Notes: generated by a model from the sequence alone, not told the origin. 64,000 nt of DNA from Apostichopus japonicus (GCF_037975245.1 NC_092576.1:14483111-14547110), one strand, 5' to 3'; positions 47,614 to 60,720 are shown, numbered from the stretch's first letter. Numbers and translations: made by a program.

Positions 47614-50415
47614 AGCGCTGGTGGCCACACCATCCATTAATTTAATGGTTAACAAGCAGATTGTGATAGCTGAGGGTCCAAGCTAACCGAAAAACATGGT
47701 GGGGGTAAAAATCCCCAAGGGATTCGCTTTCTTTCCTTTCCCCCCTTTTTTATGGGAGGTGGTCTTTCGTTGCGTTGCCCTATTTCGTACTTCTGCATCA
47801 GTCCTCGCTTTGCTACCGTTTTTTTTTTACTCTCTTGTTCTCACCTTATTTTCTTGATGACAAGATATATTTGCGCCAAACTGTATGAAGTAAGCGTGAC
47901 GCATTTGCGAATTACACAATGGTAATACCAGTTCCCAATGCAGGACGCTACCATGGTTACGTACGGTTACTCAATTTACCTAGCTACGTTTATACCTTTC
48001 ATGTTTAAACCTGTTTTTTTTTTGTCATGTCAAGCCTTTTTCAATGACACAACATCTTTTGTTTTTTGCCACTCAATATAGGTACTATACTTATAGCATA
48101 TATCTTACAGTTCACATGATTTAATTCGGCTGGATCAACTGATATGATACTGATTTGCTAGATTCCACTTCAAGAGAATATACAAAACACAAATGAATGG
48201 GAACAAACATAAAAGAAAGTAAATTGGAATCAATAGTAAATAACATGAAAAAAAAAATGACTTGACTTTAAAATATTTCGTATATAGCCACTCATCGATC
48301 TTCTAGACAGAATTATATCCTCTCACTCATACGCAAAATGGGAGCTGGGACATCCAGCAGGCAAGCAGGGAGAATCCCCAGCTAGAGAGAATCCCCTAGT
48401 AGTGAAGAGCGAAACTTCGTCTGACCTCTGCTTATCGTAGTTCATGTGATTGAAAGATTGAAAACAGGCGTGACACGGTTGTATCAAACCCTTCTCTTTC
48501 GATCTAATGTCGTTAGTTTTAAATCCATAGCAAGGATAAAGCAGCATATAGCTCTGCTATGATTGTATAAAGTGTATGTTTTCAGAGGGAATTTCTGATA
48601 AGAATGCTTTCCTTTTTAGCTTTCCTTCCATTTCATGGCGGTGAGTTCTTGGGATCAACGTAATCTCTAATCCTTCATGACTTGAAACGGAATACAGAGA
48701 ATGTTTCCATAGTTCACATGTTCTCATTGGTTCTTCCTTCCTTTTGACACTTACAATACTTTGTAACATGATGGTTTTTTTTCAAGATTAAACTTGTTGC
48801 CTGAATTAATTTGGGTCAGGTGATGAAGTTAAAGTTAGTTAGGGGGTGTCTCCGTTGGCCCATATTCTAATTAAATATGATGGTCCCATCCAATTTTTCA
48901 TATTTTTGATAATAAGATATATTTGCGTCAAACCATATGAAGTGAGTGTGACATATTTACTTGTTGCCCATTGGCTATATCAGATCATAATACAAGACGA
49001 TATCATGGTAACGTACATAAGGTTACCTAATTTACCGAGCTACGTTTATACATTTCATGCTTAAACCTGATGTTCGTCATGTCACGCCTGTTTCATTGAT
49101 ACAACATCTTTTGTTAAACAGAGTAAAACAGAGTTCTGGATGAAAGACAAATAGTAAAATAAAGCAAAGTTCTGGATGAATTATGTCAATTATTTCAAAC
49201 CCGCACTCTATGAGAGATGACGCAAATATATCTTGGCAAAAAAATAAGAGGCGGAACCTTGATTTTTATTCCGTTCGTTTATTTCTTTGTTATAGAGATC
49301 TGATCTAAGAAACAATTTTCATCGTTCAGTAACGTATCAACATATGAAATGAGAAGGAGGGGCGGCGGAGAAGGGAGAGTAGCTACGACCTTGGAGGGCA
49401 TGCTATTGCCTCCTATAACTTATGCTTTATATATATTTTATAGCTGCGGATAGAGTCGACCATGTCAGAGTGTTGACGAAATGTATTGCACATTTAAAAG
49501 CTATAAAAACATCCAAACTCCGTCCTCGTCACCGTCCCTTCCTCATTACCATTCAGTCTTTCACAATGCAACAATTGTAAACGACGTAATCAAGTTGGCT
49601 GCTAATAGATCAAAACTTGATATTTATAAAGATATTTCTAATATTTGGTATTAAACTAAATACATACTGATGTATGTGTGTAGAACACAGTCATTGAAGG
49701 GGGCATATACACGCAAATGCCGCAGTTTCAGAGGATCAATAAACACATCAAGTCACTGCGGACTAACGAATTCCCGATCCCAGTGTTTCCCAAATCTACT
49801 TGCATAAACCCAAACTCCTATGAATCCTGTTTCGGGTTTCGAATAACTGTGTTATTTCAAGCCAATCATATCCTTATATAAGATTAGTCACATGAAGTTC
49901 ACGTGTTTGACTTAATAAGTATTGTCCCTTCCTCATTCAAAAAGGTCTTGAAATATGAATAGGTATTGTTTGTTAAAATTCCAGGCTTAATCCCAGTTCA
50001 TGATCGTCTGCCCGAATATAGTTGTAAAGGGATGCGCAGATGGTCGGTCAAAGGGAAACAACTTACAGCAAGAAATCTCTTGCAAGCATAATCTTAAGCA
50101 AGCTTTTGTGAATAAGAAGATTTCACGGAATCCGTTTCTTTACTGCCTGCTTCGAAGTCATCGATAGTAACGGGGCATAAGCTTAAGCCTATTGTATATT
50201 TACGTCTTGAGAGGAAACGACATTCTTACTGCTTGCTGCAATTTAAACAAACACATTGAATCGTGAGCTTCTTGTTAATGAAAGATATTCAAATCCGTTG
50301 TTCTAATGAAAGTAAAACAGGATGAATAGAGATTTCGTTGAAGGCAGTGTCATTCTCTGCTACCAATAGATTGTAGCCAACCAACAACACCAATTTAAGC
50401 TCGTAGATAGTTAAC

Positions 50416-50490
50416 TCGTCTAATGGCTCAGTTGGTAGAGCAGTGGACTGGTAACCCTGATGAACTGAGTTCGAATGCAGCAATGGTTGG
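50416..50490 (+). repeat. tRNA-like sequence (unit B)
   Basis: Counterpart of 25772-25844 with extra substitutions in the T arm. Non-functional by the same reasoning. Confidence 0.5.
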
Positions 50491-50577
50491 TTAAACACGT
50501 TTAAACTTTCTTTTTCTATTTCAGTAGTCGACACTGAAGTCTTGATATATTAATTCAACCATTTAAATTACTAGCTG

Positions 50578-50930
50578 ATGTGATGGCCGATATGGTTAAG
50601 AGGGTGACGAAAGACTCATTCCTCGTCGGTCGTGTAAATCGTGGCTAGGGTTCAAGACAGGCCTCTGGCTATAATACCATTGGCTGTAGGTATGGCGCTT
50701 TTTGTGGCCTAGGATCCCGTGCCATGTCTCCCTTGTTGTCGCAAAAGAACCCGGGGGGATGCGCAGAGGGTCGGTCAAATCGACCAGAAGCGTACTAGGT
50801 GGCGTGCGTGAATCCTTGCCATTGGCCAGAGGTGGTGACATCTCTGCGACCGGCATGCTTGCAGCCACCGTCCACTGAATACGTGGCCTGATGAGGCGCT
50901 ATTCTCCTAAAAGTGAATCTACGGATGCCT
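50578..50930 (+). mobile_element. Possible SINE with class II tRNA-like head (unit B)
   Basis: Counterpart of 25933-26280. Confidence 0.5.
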
Positions 50931-51536
50931 TTAAGGGCCATATAATTATTTTATATTAAAAAAAACACCATGTTTTAAACTAGCGCCATCGAATTCATTG
51001 AAAGACTTTTTTTTGTCACACTGTAGGTGGAATGGATTTCATTGTCATGGGTTATTTATGGTAAGTTAAGCAACACATTCAAACAGTCATGCGGTTCACA
51101 AGGGTTTGCAGAAACTTTATTAAACTCATTGTTTGACATAAATGTGTTGGTAAAGATATACACAACCTTCACCAAAACAAGCATTATATTCGTTGCAATA
51201 ATAGAAACATACAAGCCAGCAAGACTATGAAATAAACTTGTAATATACATAGAACTCAATTTATATCACTTTTGCAAGAACACTAAAGTATACTAGTATC
51301 AATGTGGTCCCATTCTAAGCCGCAGTGTTGTAGCAAATTCTCATAGAGGATATTAAGTTTCGGAAACTGGGTGATTTTTAAGAACTTTGTTTGAGATTCA
51401 CAAAAAAAAAATCCCCTGTATTGTGTTTTGATTACTTCAGTTACAAAAGTAACTTTGTTATGCGGTGGACCATTAAAAACCACTGCTCTCAATCTTGCTA
51501 GGGTTTTTATTCATATAGCACGTATAGCATATATAT

Positions 51537-52508
51537 TGTAGCGGAAAGCTACGACTTTTCCTTAGTGAGATACGTTTCGCTCCCTCAGGGGTAACATCTG
51601 TTGCGCTCCGCGGAGGTAACGAGAGATGTTTATCCGGAACAGGAACTGATTACGTAATTTTGCTATATCGATGTATTCCCGTGACTGGCATAGGCAGGCA
51701 CGGCGGTGGGTGTGTGAGGCGATCCCATTGGTCGCAACTCACCGTAGTTATATATACAAGTAGTCCCTGATTGGTCTAAGCCTTTTTTTTACAGTTTATG
51801 TACGGACGTGTGTAAACGGGGGTTATTTCCGGGGTATTTAATGCAGGGTTCTTTCGTAAATGAGTGAGTCAGAGGGTCGGAGAGTCGGTCGAGTGCAAGA
51901 CAAGGAACTTTCCTTCCGGCGGCTCGTGGTAAAGCCTTTGATATTTGCTAAGTCCAAACAATTGTGTTTAAGCATTTTAGAGTGCCCGCATCTCTGCGCT
52001 GCCCGAGTCCAGCGGATTGCCCGACCCCTGCGCTGCCCGAGTCCAGCGGATTGCCCGACCCCTGCGCTGCCCGAGTCCAGCGGATTGCCCGACCCCTGCG
52101 CTGCCCGAGTCCAGCGGATTGCCCGACCCCTGCGCTGCCCGAGTCCAGCGGATTGCCCGACACCTGCGCTGCCCGAGTCAAGCGGAATGCCCGAAGCCTG
52201 TGCTGCCCGACACCGGTGGATTGCAGACGTCTAGACTGCCCGACCCTTGCGCAGCCCAGTCTAACTTAGCCATGTTTATCATTGGGTTGTGCCCGACCCC
52301 AGTGCGTTATATTGGGCAAATGTAAATATTGTATTATACGCTGTAGATGTAGAACGAGATGAGAAATTATACTTTTATTAATCTTACAACTCTGGTGTCT
52401 GCCTCCTGATTTAGAGTTAATCTGTACCCGTCCCCCATCTACCTCCCCTACTCTCCTCCAGTTGGTTTCGAGACAGGTTTTACACTACCAGACGTTGGCG
52501 GCGTTACA
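51537..52508. mobile_element. Probable solo LTR, 972 bp (unit B only)
   Basis: Begins TGTAGCGG and ends GGCGTTACA, so has the TG...CA form and short inverted ends of an LTR. It is flanked by ATATAT on both sides, although the duplication cannot be told from the surrounding (TA)n. A TTATATATA box lies near 51748. The right part has a region (about 52330-52400) that could hold the RNA end. A 34-bp minisatellite lies inside. No internal retroelement domains and no second LTR in the window. Gypsy-type LTRs often have TGTARCG...CGTTACA ends, which is the likely class. Confidence 0.62.
51991..52240. repeat. 34-bp minisatellite inside the LTR
   Basis: Unit GCCCGAGTCCAGCGGATT plus GCCCGACCCCTGCGCT. 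Starts at 52001, 52035, 52069, 52103, 52137 and 52171, with a more diverged copy at 52205. Each unit is itself two related halves starting GCCCGA. Since 34 is not a multiple of 3, the same repeat is open in three frames. Confidence 0.92.
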
Positions 52509-52622
<114 letters not shown>

Positions 52623-53029
52623 TTTATTGAAATGACCAAGGGTGCTCTGTTGTTTATATGAACATTACAGAACATATTCTGGTTGACCTCAAAAACAACG
52701 GAATAACATGAACTATACAGTGAGGAGCCGACGTAACCATCAAGCTAGCCTAAACGAATATTCCAGAAATAATTTTTTTTTGACGAAACATATCTTGCAA
52801 AATACTGGAATAGCTACAGAAACATTATTGGACTCAAAGTTGTCTTATTCATTTTTTAATTATTTAAGTGAGTTATCAAGTTACAGAAAAATCTATCTGT
52901 CGATCATTCTCCCATGATTGATTACAGGGGATACTTTTTAAGAAAAGTCACCCAGGAAAGAACCAGGGCACGAAAACCAAACTACCGAACGTCTGATTCG
53001 CTCTCAACCCCAGTCCCCTTGCATCGAGA

Positions 53030-55130
53030 CCATGACTGTGTGATCATCGCCAGGTGTTTATAACCATTCCACTCGAAAGCAAACAGATACTACACATGAT
53101 CTTCGGTGATGTCTTTAACTCTTCGGTCTATCTGTTCGTTGTACACGTCTCAGGATAAAACTAGTTTGATCTCGGAAGAATGTTATCCGATTCTTTGTTC
53201 TTTATTCTATTTGTTTTACAAGTCAATGGACTACATTCTGATGAACAATGAACAGATGAAGATAACTGCCATGGCTGGAATACCAAGTAGTCCCCGTTAC
53301 GCCCAACACGTAACACACTAATGTACCTTTATCGATTCTCATTGACGAACCACATCTTCCTTATTCTAAACAAGTTTATAACAATAGAGAGAGAATAATG
53401 TCATTCAAGTGGTGCATTTGCTTTCATATTACTGAAACCTGTACGACAACATGTTTACGCTATGAGAGCAGTCAAGAATTCACAATAAAAGTTTAGCGTT
53501 TTAATCGGCTTCCGGTTATATGTATCAAGCATTCAATTGATGACTATATAACGACGAAAAGACATTAAGCACATGGACATTAATATCCTCTTAATTGAGG
53601 TAGGTATGTGAGGCTCGTTTGCATCCATTATTATCATTTGCTGTACAATAAACTTTGTTAGCATATATTTTTCGCAATCTGGGAAATCAAACTCAACCAC
53701 TTCGAGGAAACTTAAGGTCCCTGAAAAATCACCGTGTCATGGTATCCCCTCGGTATGACCAGAGACGATTATATAGGAAAACCCATTTCATGGGTTCCAA
53801 ATGAGAAAAATAGAATAATATAAATTTTATTCGCTGACGATTCGTTACTTGTTGGTGGATGGATCCAGTTATGTTTTTGTATTACGTTTGTTTGGTAAAG
53901 TAACGCAAACCCGGTCACGATGTGGTTCCAAGCGGTACCATAATCTTCTTAGAAGAGTCTTAGTTAACGTAACAGAAGCACACCCAACCATTAACAGGTG
54001 TCTATGTTATACAGATGAACGACATACCCCCAAAAGGTAACAACATGTTTGTTCCACCCTGCAGGGAAATGTCAACTTAAAAGTTCTTTGACAGACAACG
54101 GCGATAGCTTGAACAAATCAAAATATTACAGACCGATTCTAATTTGCATTGATATTTATAGACTTAATATTTATTGCAGTACCTATTTTCCGTTATAAAG
54201 TTGGGCTTCCCAAAATAATGGTGAATCGAACATGTTGAACCTCTGAGCATGTATCTAATTAGTTATGCTTTCAATGTTTTCAGTGTCAAGTGTGTAAATT
54301 CAGCTTGAAAATGAAAAATAAAGGAAATAGGAAAAGAACAAAAAGGAAGAAGAATAGCTAAGAGAATAGCCATGTTTGCACCTTCTGGCAACACTTTGTC
54401 ATCATGACCTGACAAAGTGACACACTGATGACACAAAGTTCAATCCTGATATCTCCCAAATATTTCGATTTATTCCTTGAAATTGTAACGTTTGAATAGT
54501 TCAACAGACTATTTTAAACTCAAACTATCAACGTTCTTAAAACCTCAGGATAATGGTATAATTAGGTGGTACTCAATAAAGTTGGAGAGTGTATGAGGGT
54601 ATAAAGAAAGTTCCAAATAAACTGTTGAATGATTTCGGTGTTTTCCTCAAACTTTCGACCTTATAGAAGTTTTAAGAAAATGCCAAACTTTCCACGGACT
54701 TTGATAGGCCTATGACAAAACACAAAATGATAATTTGACGGTTAGCTAGCTGGCAATTTCCTCGTAGAAATGAACAGGGCATTGCTTTTACGTCGGTATA
54801 CCAATGTGCTATGCAGTCATACTTGTAACATTGACTCGAATTTTCAATGATTACATCTGCCTGGGTTATTATTATTGTTAAACATGTTTAGACATGGCAA
54901 AACAAAAAGTGACGGATAAATCCACACCTCAGCTCCCCCTTCTCCGTCGTTCACGTAGAAGGTGTATAACCGGCACGCGATTATAGTAGGCTATATATAG
55001 AAATGTTCAGACGGGTGCAGACTCAGTGTGATGCAAAGTCATTCCTGTAAAACGGAAATGCTTCGAATGCTTGAGCTTTTGTGATGGATGTTATGTTTTC
55101 ATGTAACGTTGGACCTTCGCGGTTCACGAT
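53030..55130. other. 2.1-kb segment present only in unit B
   Basis: Unit A passes directly from the equivalent of 53030 to that of 55130. The segment has only short frames (71 codons at 53106, 63 codons at 53849), no transposon ends and no known motif, so a deletion from unit A is more likely than an insertion in B. Nothing in it is recognised. Confidence 0.6.
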
Positions 55131-55287
55131 CACACGCTTATGGTTGTCTGAATAATTCTTGCGTCACGCTTTGGTTCATTCTCCTCCTTTAGTTTTGACC
55201 TCTAACGAGTCTAAAGAGTACATTGGCTCTATACAAATCGCTAATACACACGCTTTGATTTTAATATTGATAACTTGCAGTGAGTTT

Positions 55288-55436
<149 letters not shown>

Positions 55437-55439
55437 ACA

Positions 55440-55582
55440 TATTTATCTATATATATATATATATATATATATAAATATATCGATATATACATATATATAA
55501 ATATATCGATATATATATATATATATAAATATATCGATATATATATATATATATATATATAAATATATCGATATATATATAT

Positions 55583-55641
<59 letters not shown>
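55440..55641. repeat. (TA)n with AAATATATCGATATA higher-order units
   Basis: TA array interrupted by ATAAATATATCGATATAT four times at irregular 30- to 45-bp spacing, then a pure TA tail. Confidence 0.95.
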
Positions 55642-55643
<2 letters not shown>

Positions 55644-55703
55644 AAATGAATATGTGGCAAGTGGTATGACAGATATATATAAATCAATAAACACACCAGA
55701 AAA

Positions 55704-55759
55704 ATTCCACTTCACGACCGGTTTCGTCCTTTTGGGACTCATCAGGCGAAGGTAGGAAT
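55704..55759 (-). ncRNA. Type I hammerhead self-cleaving ribozyme
   Basis: Read on the minus strand. Stem I has a distal part ATTCC/GGAAT (55755-55759 with 55704-55708), an internal loop TAC/T and a proximal part CTTCGC/GTGAAG (55746-55751 with 55710-55715, one G-U). The core CTGATGA is at 55739-55745; stem II GTCC/GGAC with loop CAAAA is at 55726-55738; GAAA is at 55722-55725; stem III ACC/GGT has no loop (55717-55722); the cleavage triplet is GTC, with the cut expected between 55716 and 55715. All invariant core bases are present. A loopless stem III is typical of animal retroelement hammerheads, which act best as dimers. It adjoins a tRNA-like block upstream and is absent from unit A. Confidence 0.85.
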
Positions 55760-55829
55760 CGAACCACGGATCTTCGTGTCACGAACCGAAGTCCGTACCA
55801 CTCGACCACAGTGATCCTACTGGTGTGTT
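55745..55829 (-). mobile_element. tRNA-like head fused to the hammerhead (SINE- or retrozyme-like unit)
   Basis: Minus strand. An A-box-like TGGTCGAGTGGTACGG is followed by a CTTCG/CGAAG anticodon-type stem and a B-box TGGTTCGATTCC. GTAGGA and TCCTAC can pair as an acceptor-type stem. The 3' side of this tRNA-like fold (ATTCC, CTTCGC) is the same sequence that forms the 5' strand of the ribozyme's stem I. The whole tRNA-ribozyme block sits between inverted 10-mers AACACACCAG (55690-55699) and CTGGTGTGTT (55820-55829). The element's outer limits are unknown. Confidence 0.6.
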
Positions 55830-55903
55830 AAAGCGTATAAATTGGCTTTGAAATAACTGTCATTAAGGGCGTATTACCCAAGTGTTATGATTGCAAAGCG
55901 GAT

Positions 55904-56425
55904 GCCTATTTTCCTAGTATTTAATTGTTAGTGATAAGCTCAGGACATCATAACCGCCATCCTGTGTTATTCTGGCACGTGGATCTATCTTAAGGGATAC
56001 AGGTTTAAGTAAAATGAGGTGGTGGTAATTGTCGTCATTCGGATTTAGTCATATCGCATCCGAGAGGACAACCGCAGCCTGTCTAGGGGCCAAGGCTAAC
56101 TATATCCAGGGTCCAGAGAATAAATAACAACATAGCAGCTGAGCAGACGACACTAGTGAAGTTATTAGATTCCTATGTAATTGCTTCCTAAGAATTATCT
56201 GTGCAACTACATACAGTCTACTGCCACATTTGTGACGAATTTGGCACCCGAATGCGGCACACGATATCACCATTTTGAGTTATTTGTGTTAACTTTATCA
56301 CTTTAGTTATGTCAAAGGCGAAGTGTTTGTATTACGTGCCGGTACTTTCTTGCCGTACAAGCAAAGCGCCACCAGTTTGATAAGTGACGCATGACGTCAT
56401 TCTTCTATTTCCATGGTCTATTGCA
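55904..56425. repeat. Fourfold-repeated module, copy 4 (unit B, right)
   Basis: Counterpart of 29822-30355. Confidence 0.85.
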
Positions 56426-56638
56426 GCGCTTATATTATTTTAAGTATTCTGATTCTCTCAGAGTGACTGCTGGTTAAATTTGATTTGAAGAAGCAACCCA
56501 CACATGACATGTTGTGATGGTAGCTCTAAACATCTACAATAATACGACTGCCCATCCCACCCACCAAAAACAGCTTATCCCCTTCCCGCCCCCACCCCCA
56601 AATGGGAGTACATTATAAAGGTTTCGTATGCTATATGG

Positions 56639-57202
56639 CAGGGGCGGACTGGGTCTTAAAACCGGCCCGGGCATTTTTCACCTAGACCGGTCCAGTATTC
56701 ATTGATATGTTTCTTACATAGTGATCGCCGTCCTGGGCGAGGGGTCTCCGCATTTATATATTTTTGAAGTTAAGGGATGCTTAGATGAAAAATGGTGCTA
56801 TATTTCTCAATAAAAAGACCCAAAAATAATTGTCCCGAAGCAACACTTGATTAAACTGATATAAGTTCAAAACGTAATAAAAAAATAGACAAAAATATAT
56901 GTTATAGACTGGATTTTATTTAGGTTTTCAAGCATTTTGTGAGAAAAAAAATGAAAAAAAAAAGAACCTAAATAAAATTCATTAGCATGGACGGGTTGCC
57001 AATAGCACGTTTTTTTTTGTTACAAACTAACAGACTAACTGATTCCCACAGTTAAAAATATATTTCTACACAGCCCGTCTGTATTTTATTATAACTACTG
57101 TGAAAATGGGCTCTAAGTTTTACCAGGCTCCCCAGCCCACCGGCCCACCGGGTCATTGGCCCACCGGGCATTGCCCAAATGCCCGTGTGGCCACCGCCAC
57201 TG
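56639..57202. mobile_element. hAT-type MITE with perfect CTATATGG duplication (unit B)
   Basis: Ends CAGGGGCGGACTGG and, inverted, CAGTGGCGGTGGCC. Perfect 8-bp target duplication CTATATGG at 56631-56638 and 57203-57210. 564 bp; counterpart of 30569-31160, 28 bp shorter. Non-autonomous. Confidence 0.9.
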
Positions 57203-57592
57203 CTATATGGACATAATGGGGTTATGTTTGGGCACGGTTGAGTTTTTCGTCTTTGCCATTGGAAAAGGTTTTGCAAAAATCGAACCTCGTGTCCTCTTAC
57301 TTTTATAGCTTTAGAAAAGAAGAAGATTTATTCGTAAAGCATTTGTTTGCGTTTTTTGACCAATATTTTACACAAATTATGATAATATCGCAAATGAGAA
57401 ACTTAAAAAACCCATCGTAAATAATTTATCTATAGGGAGGGCACTAGGCGATTACGTTAATGGAATTGATTTGATTAATATGAACAGTTTTGTCGACCGA
57501 ACTATCAGAGCTCTACAGCGTTTCATAGAGGGCGCTGTCATATCGGTTCTGTTGTGCATGATCTGTAACAGTTAAATCACCTCTTAGTTAAA

Positions 57593-58038
57593 GTAACACA
57601 ACCGCGTGAACGCGCTCACAAGCTGCAAACACGCCTGATGAACTTGCTTGCTAATCGCTGGGTGTTTGACTTAAAGTTAATTCGTTCCAATCATAGATTT
57701 CAATTAAATTTGCCGAACGAACTGCAAGTTAAGATGCTTTCAACAGTTAGCTGACTTGAAAATTCAAATATAAATATGTTAAAGAAATTATATAGTCGTC
57801 ACCTTCAATAATTACGAACGAACATGTGTATACTTTTAGTATCATCAACACATGATAGCGTTATGATCTGCCGACACAGCACACGTTGTGAACTAGAACC
57901 GATAAGACATCGAACCCAGTATACTTTGGGCGTGGTTGGAAAGCAGCCATTAGATATTTTACAGTCATTCCCATGTAGCATATTATTAACAAACTGGAAG
58001 CCTTAATCTCAACTTGATGTAGTTATGTGTTAGCTAGG
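57593..58038. other. Unique sequence right of unit B, no gene recognised
   Basis: Homology to unit A stops at about 57592. Only short frames (60 codons at 57824) and no motif. Confidence 0.45.
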
Positions 58039-58110
58039 AGTGTTTGTTTAGTGGTTAACGCCGGTGCCTTTCAATAATAAGGTCCCGAGTTCGAGTCACT
58101 CCAAGATTAA
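58036..58110 (+). repeat. tRNA-like sequence (SINE head or tRNA pseudogene)
   Basis: GGAGTGT at the 5' side can pair with CACTCC at the 3' side. A-box-like TTTAGTGGTTAACGCCGG and B-box-like GAGTTCGAGTC are present at normal spacing. The anticodon stem is imperfect. Not repeated elsewhere in the window. Confidence 0.5.
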
Positions 58111-59438
58111 TGTATGTTGTCCAATTACAGAATTGTTGACAATTGACAATTCATAATCATGGACGTTAAATATGAATGTAAGAGACTGACTTCGGTCAGC
58201 TTGCGGCTTTGATAAGCCAATGATGGCTTCTTCGCGAGTTCCTGCTTGCCCTAGGATCTAAAATACATATATACAAGTATCTTGACTATTGTGTAGTTAA
58301 TGTGTTACCTGTCGGAAGCTGGTTAATAATTTCAACAAAATATCCTACGAGGGTCTTAGTGTATTCGACAGATGATTTCGACTATCAGATATTTATTCGG
58401 TAATTGGCAATCAACGAATATTGTCTGCAAAGCTAAAACCACTGATCTACACTAACTGGATAGGCCGCGCGGCTCCGTGTGTGAAGCAGCCGAAAGTGAC
58501 CCAGCGGCCATGTTGGGATATTCAAAACATCACCGCGCGCACATACAGTGCATACTGTACGTTGCTATGTCAGTCGGTGGCCGAGAAGGTGATGCGAAGA
58601 GAGGCCAAGGAAGGGAAGTGAATATCGCAGAAACAATCCTTATTGATCAAGGAAGTGAAGTTGAACATTTGAGGCCCTGAGAAATATGTGTTATGCCAGA
58701 CTAAAATGGTTAATATGCCTATTTTCCGTGCAGGAAAAGATATGGAATGGGTCGTCTGCACAGAGACAGACGCTGCAACTGCAATGCGATACAAAGTCTA
58801 TGGGATACGTCGGACTAGGAACTTGAGGGGCATCCCTTCCTCCATGGCAGTGGCGGAGAAACAGGGGGGTTGGGGGGGGGGGGGGTTAACCCCCCACTTT
58901 TTGAAGAGGGGGGGTTGGCCCACACAATCAACCCCCCCCTAGTTTTTGCCAGTAATGTTCTGTTATAGCCTATGTTATGTGCTCCAAATGGCAAAATAAA
59001 TCAAATTATTAAATTTGAAATTGTTAAAGTCATTTCAACCTTTTACCTGGTAGGCTACATCAACAATTAACGACCGAAAACCGAGTTAGAATTGACCCAC
59101 ACATTATTTCTAGCCCCTTTCCCCCACCTTGCGCATTGGAACTTGTAGCTCATAGCGCTTAATTCACCCCACAACAGACATACACAAAATGATGTTTTGT
59201 TGCTGTTGAATAGCTTTGGAACTGTACACACTTGCCAACTTCAACGAGGTGAAGCAAGGAAAAGAAAAAGAAAAAAGAGAGAAAAGGAGAAAAGGATGGA
59301 GTAGAAAATACGGCAAGAAAACGGGAAGAGAAAGAGGAACAGTGACAAAATTATTCGAATTTGTAAAGCAAACAGCAGATATCACATCATATATCAGTGA
59401 GCATGAAAATGGCATTCCACGATAAACAGCCTCCAAAC

Positions 59439-59992
59439 CATGGGCGCAGATCCTGGTGAGGACAGCGGGACGCGTCCCCACCAACTTTTTCAGTAGTGGA
59501 GACATGATATACCGTGTCCCCAACAATTTGTCTTGACCAACAGCTGCATTTCAAGTTCCCCTGTATTGAACTTTGCCGCAGTTTGATCCAGCATTGTGCA
59601 AATGACATGCAGCAGTTCTCATTTTATTGTATTTTATCCACAGTTGTTAAATATAGGACGGAAATCGCATTTGCGGCAGTCTATATTTGTTTTCTGTGAG
59701 AGGACCCCAGACCCATCGTATATACAAAAGTCTACTTGGATTATTTGTCCCCTGATTTTCTTTCTGCAGACGCCCATGTATTTCTCCAAACTAAATTTCT
59801 AAGCCATGAGATCTAAAACTTAAGGAGGTTTAGGAGCATCATTAGGTCTGGGAAGTGTTATTTCCGGCGATCTGGGAGGTATATTTGCCCCAAAAAATCG
59901 TACGCTACGCGCGAACCCATGGTCGCGCTCCGCTCTGTGTCATAGAACAGACACGCGTCCCCACCATTATCCAAGACTGATCTGCGCCCATG
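59439..59992. mobile_element. hAT-like MITE nested inside the 58848-60791 element
   Basis: Ends CATGGGCGCAGATC and its exact complement GATCTGCGCCCATG, with CGCGTCCCCACC repeated inside both ends in inverted orientation. Flanks CTCCAAAC and CTCAAAAA resemble a decayed 8-bp duplication. Subterminal core at about 59846-59940. Confidence 0.7.
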
Positions 59993-60454
59993 CTCAAAAA
60001 TGTCGATGTGTGTAGTGTTCGGTTTCGGAAATATCTGGTATATTTTTATTTCCTTCAACGAAATTTGTTAGTAGCCGTCTGAATTTTCGAAAGTTCCCTA
60101 ACCAACATTCTTCATCATACTCGTGCAATTTTGACCCGTCTGTTAGGGTTTGAAGGAGGTTTTTCTATATCGGTTGTCCATAGATGATATTTTGTGCAAC
60201 ATTATGGGCATGTTTTGAAGTGAATTTATTCATGAGAATTGTGAATTTTCAAATTCTGAACAGTGGGGCTGACGGATATTGTGGGCCGCGATGAAGAATC
60301 ACCTACAAAAGCAATAATCCACAGGATATGTGATGAAGTCGAACATGATGTGTGACTGGTGACAATCTTCAAAAAGGTTATAGATGAGAAAAAAAGTATT
60401 TGGAAAAAACTTGGTTCTCAGGCAAAAGTGTACATATGGTTGGTCAGTTTCAAG

Positions 60455-60720
60455 CCCGAGAAGTGCCATTTCCGGTGATCTGGGGGTACCAAAACCAGAA
60501 ATTTGCTTGTACGCTGCGCGCCAACCAATGGTGGCGCTCCGCTTAGATAGTAATACGCGCCCCGCCGGGTTAGAAAATCCTGCATACGCCCCTGGTGAAA
60601 TGCAGCTTTTCAAGGCCTGGGCAGTGCCATTTACTGCAATCTGGGAGGCAATATTTGAAAAAAAAAATTCTTGTGCACTTCGCGCCAACTTATGGTGGCG
60701 CTCCACTTAGATAGTGAGCC
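60455..60720. repeat. Two adjacent hAT subterminal cores
   Basis: First copy 60455-60555, followed by a right end ATACGCCCCTG at 60598. Second copy 60612-60716, ending GGTGGCGCTCCACTTAGATA. Both show GCAGTGCCATTT/GAAGTGCCATTTCC, an ATCTGGG block and CGCGCCAAC. Confidence 0.7.

Noticed and set aside
50889-50925. CTGATGAGGCGC as a third hammerhead core
   Set aside because: No GAAA follows a closing stem II, and unit A has CTGACGA at the same place without any supporting stems.
51860-52325. Pro/Cys/Ala-rich frames of up to 124 codons
   Set aside because: They read the 34-bp minisatellite of the LTR in three frames; no domain.
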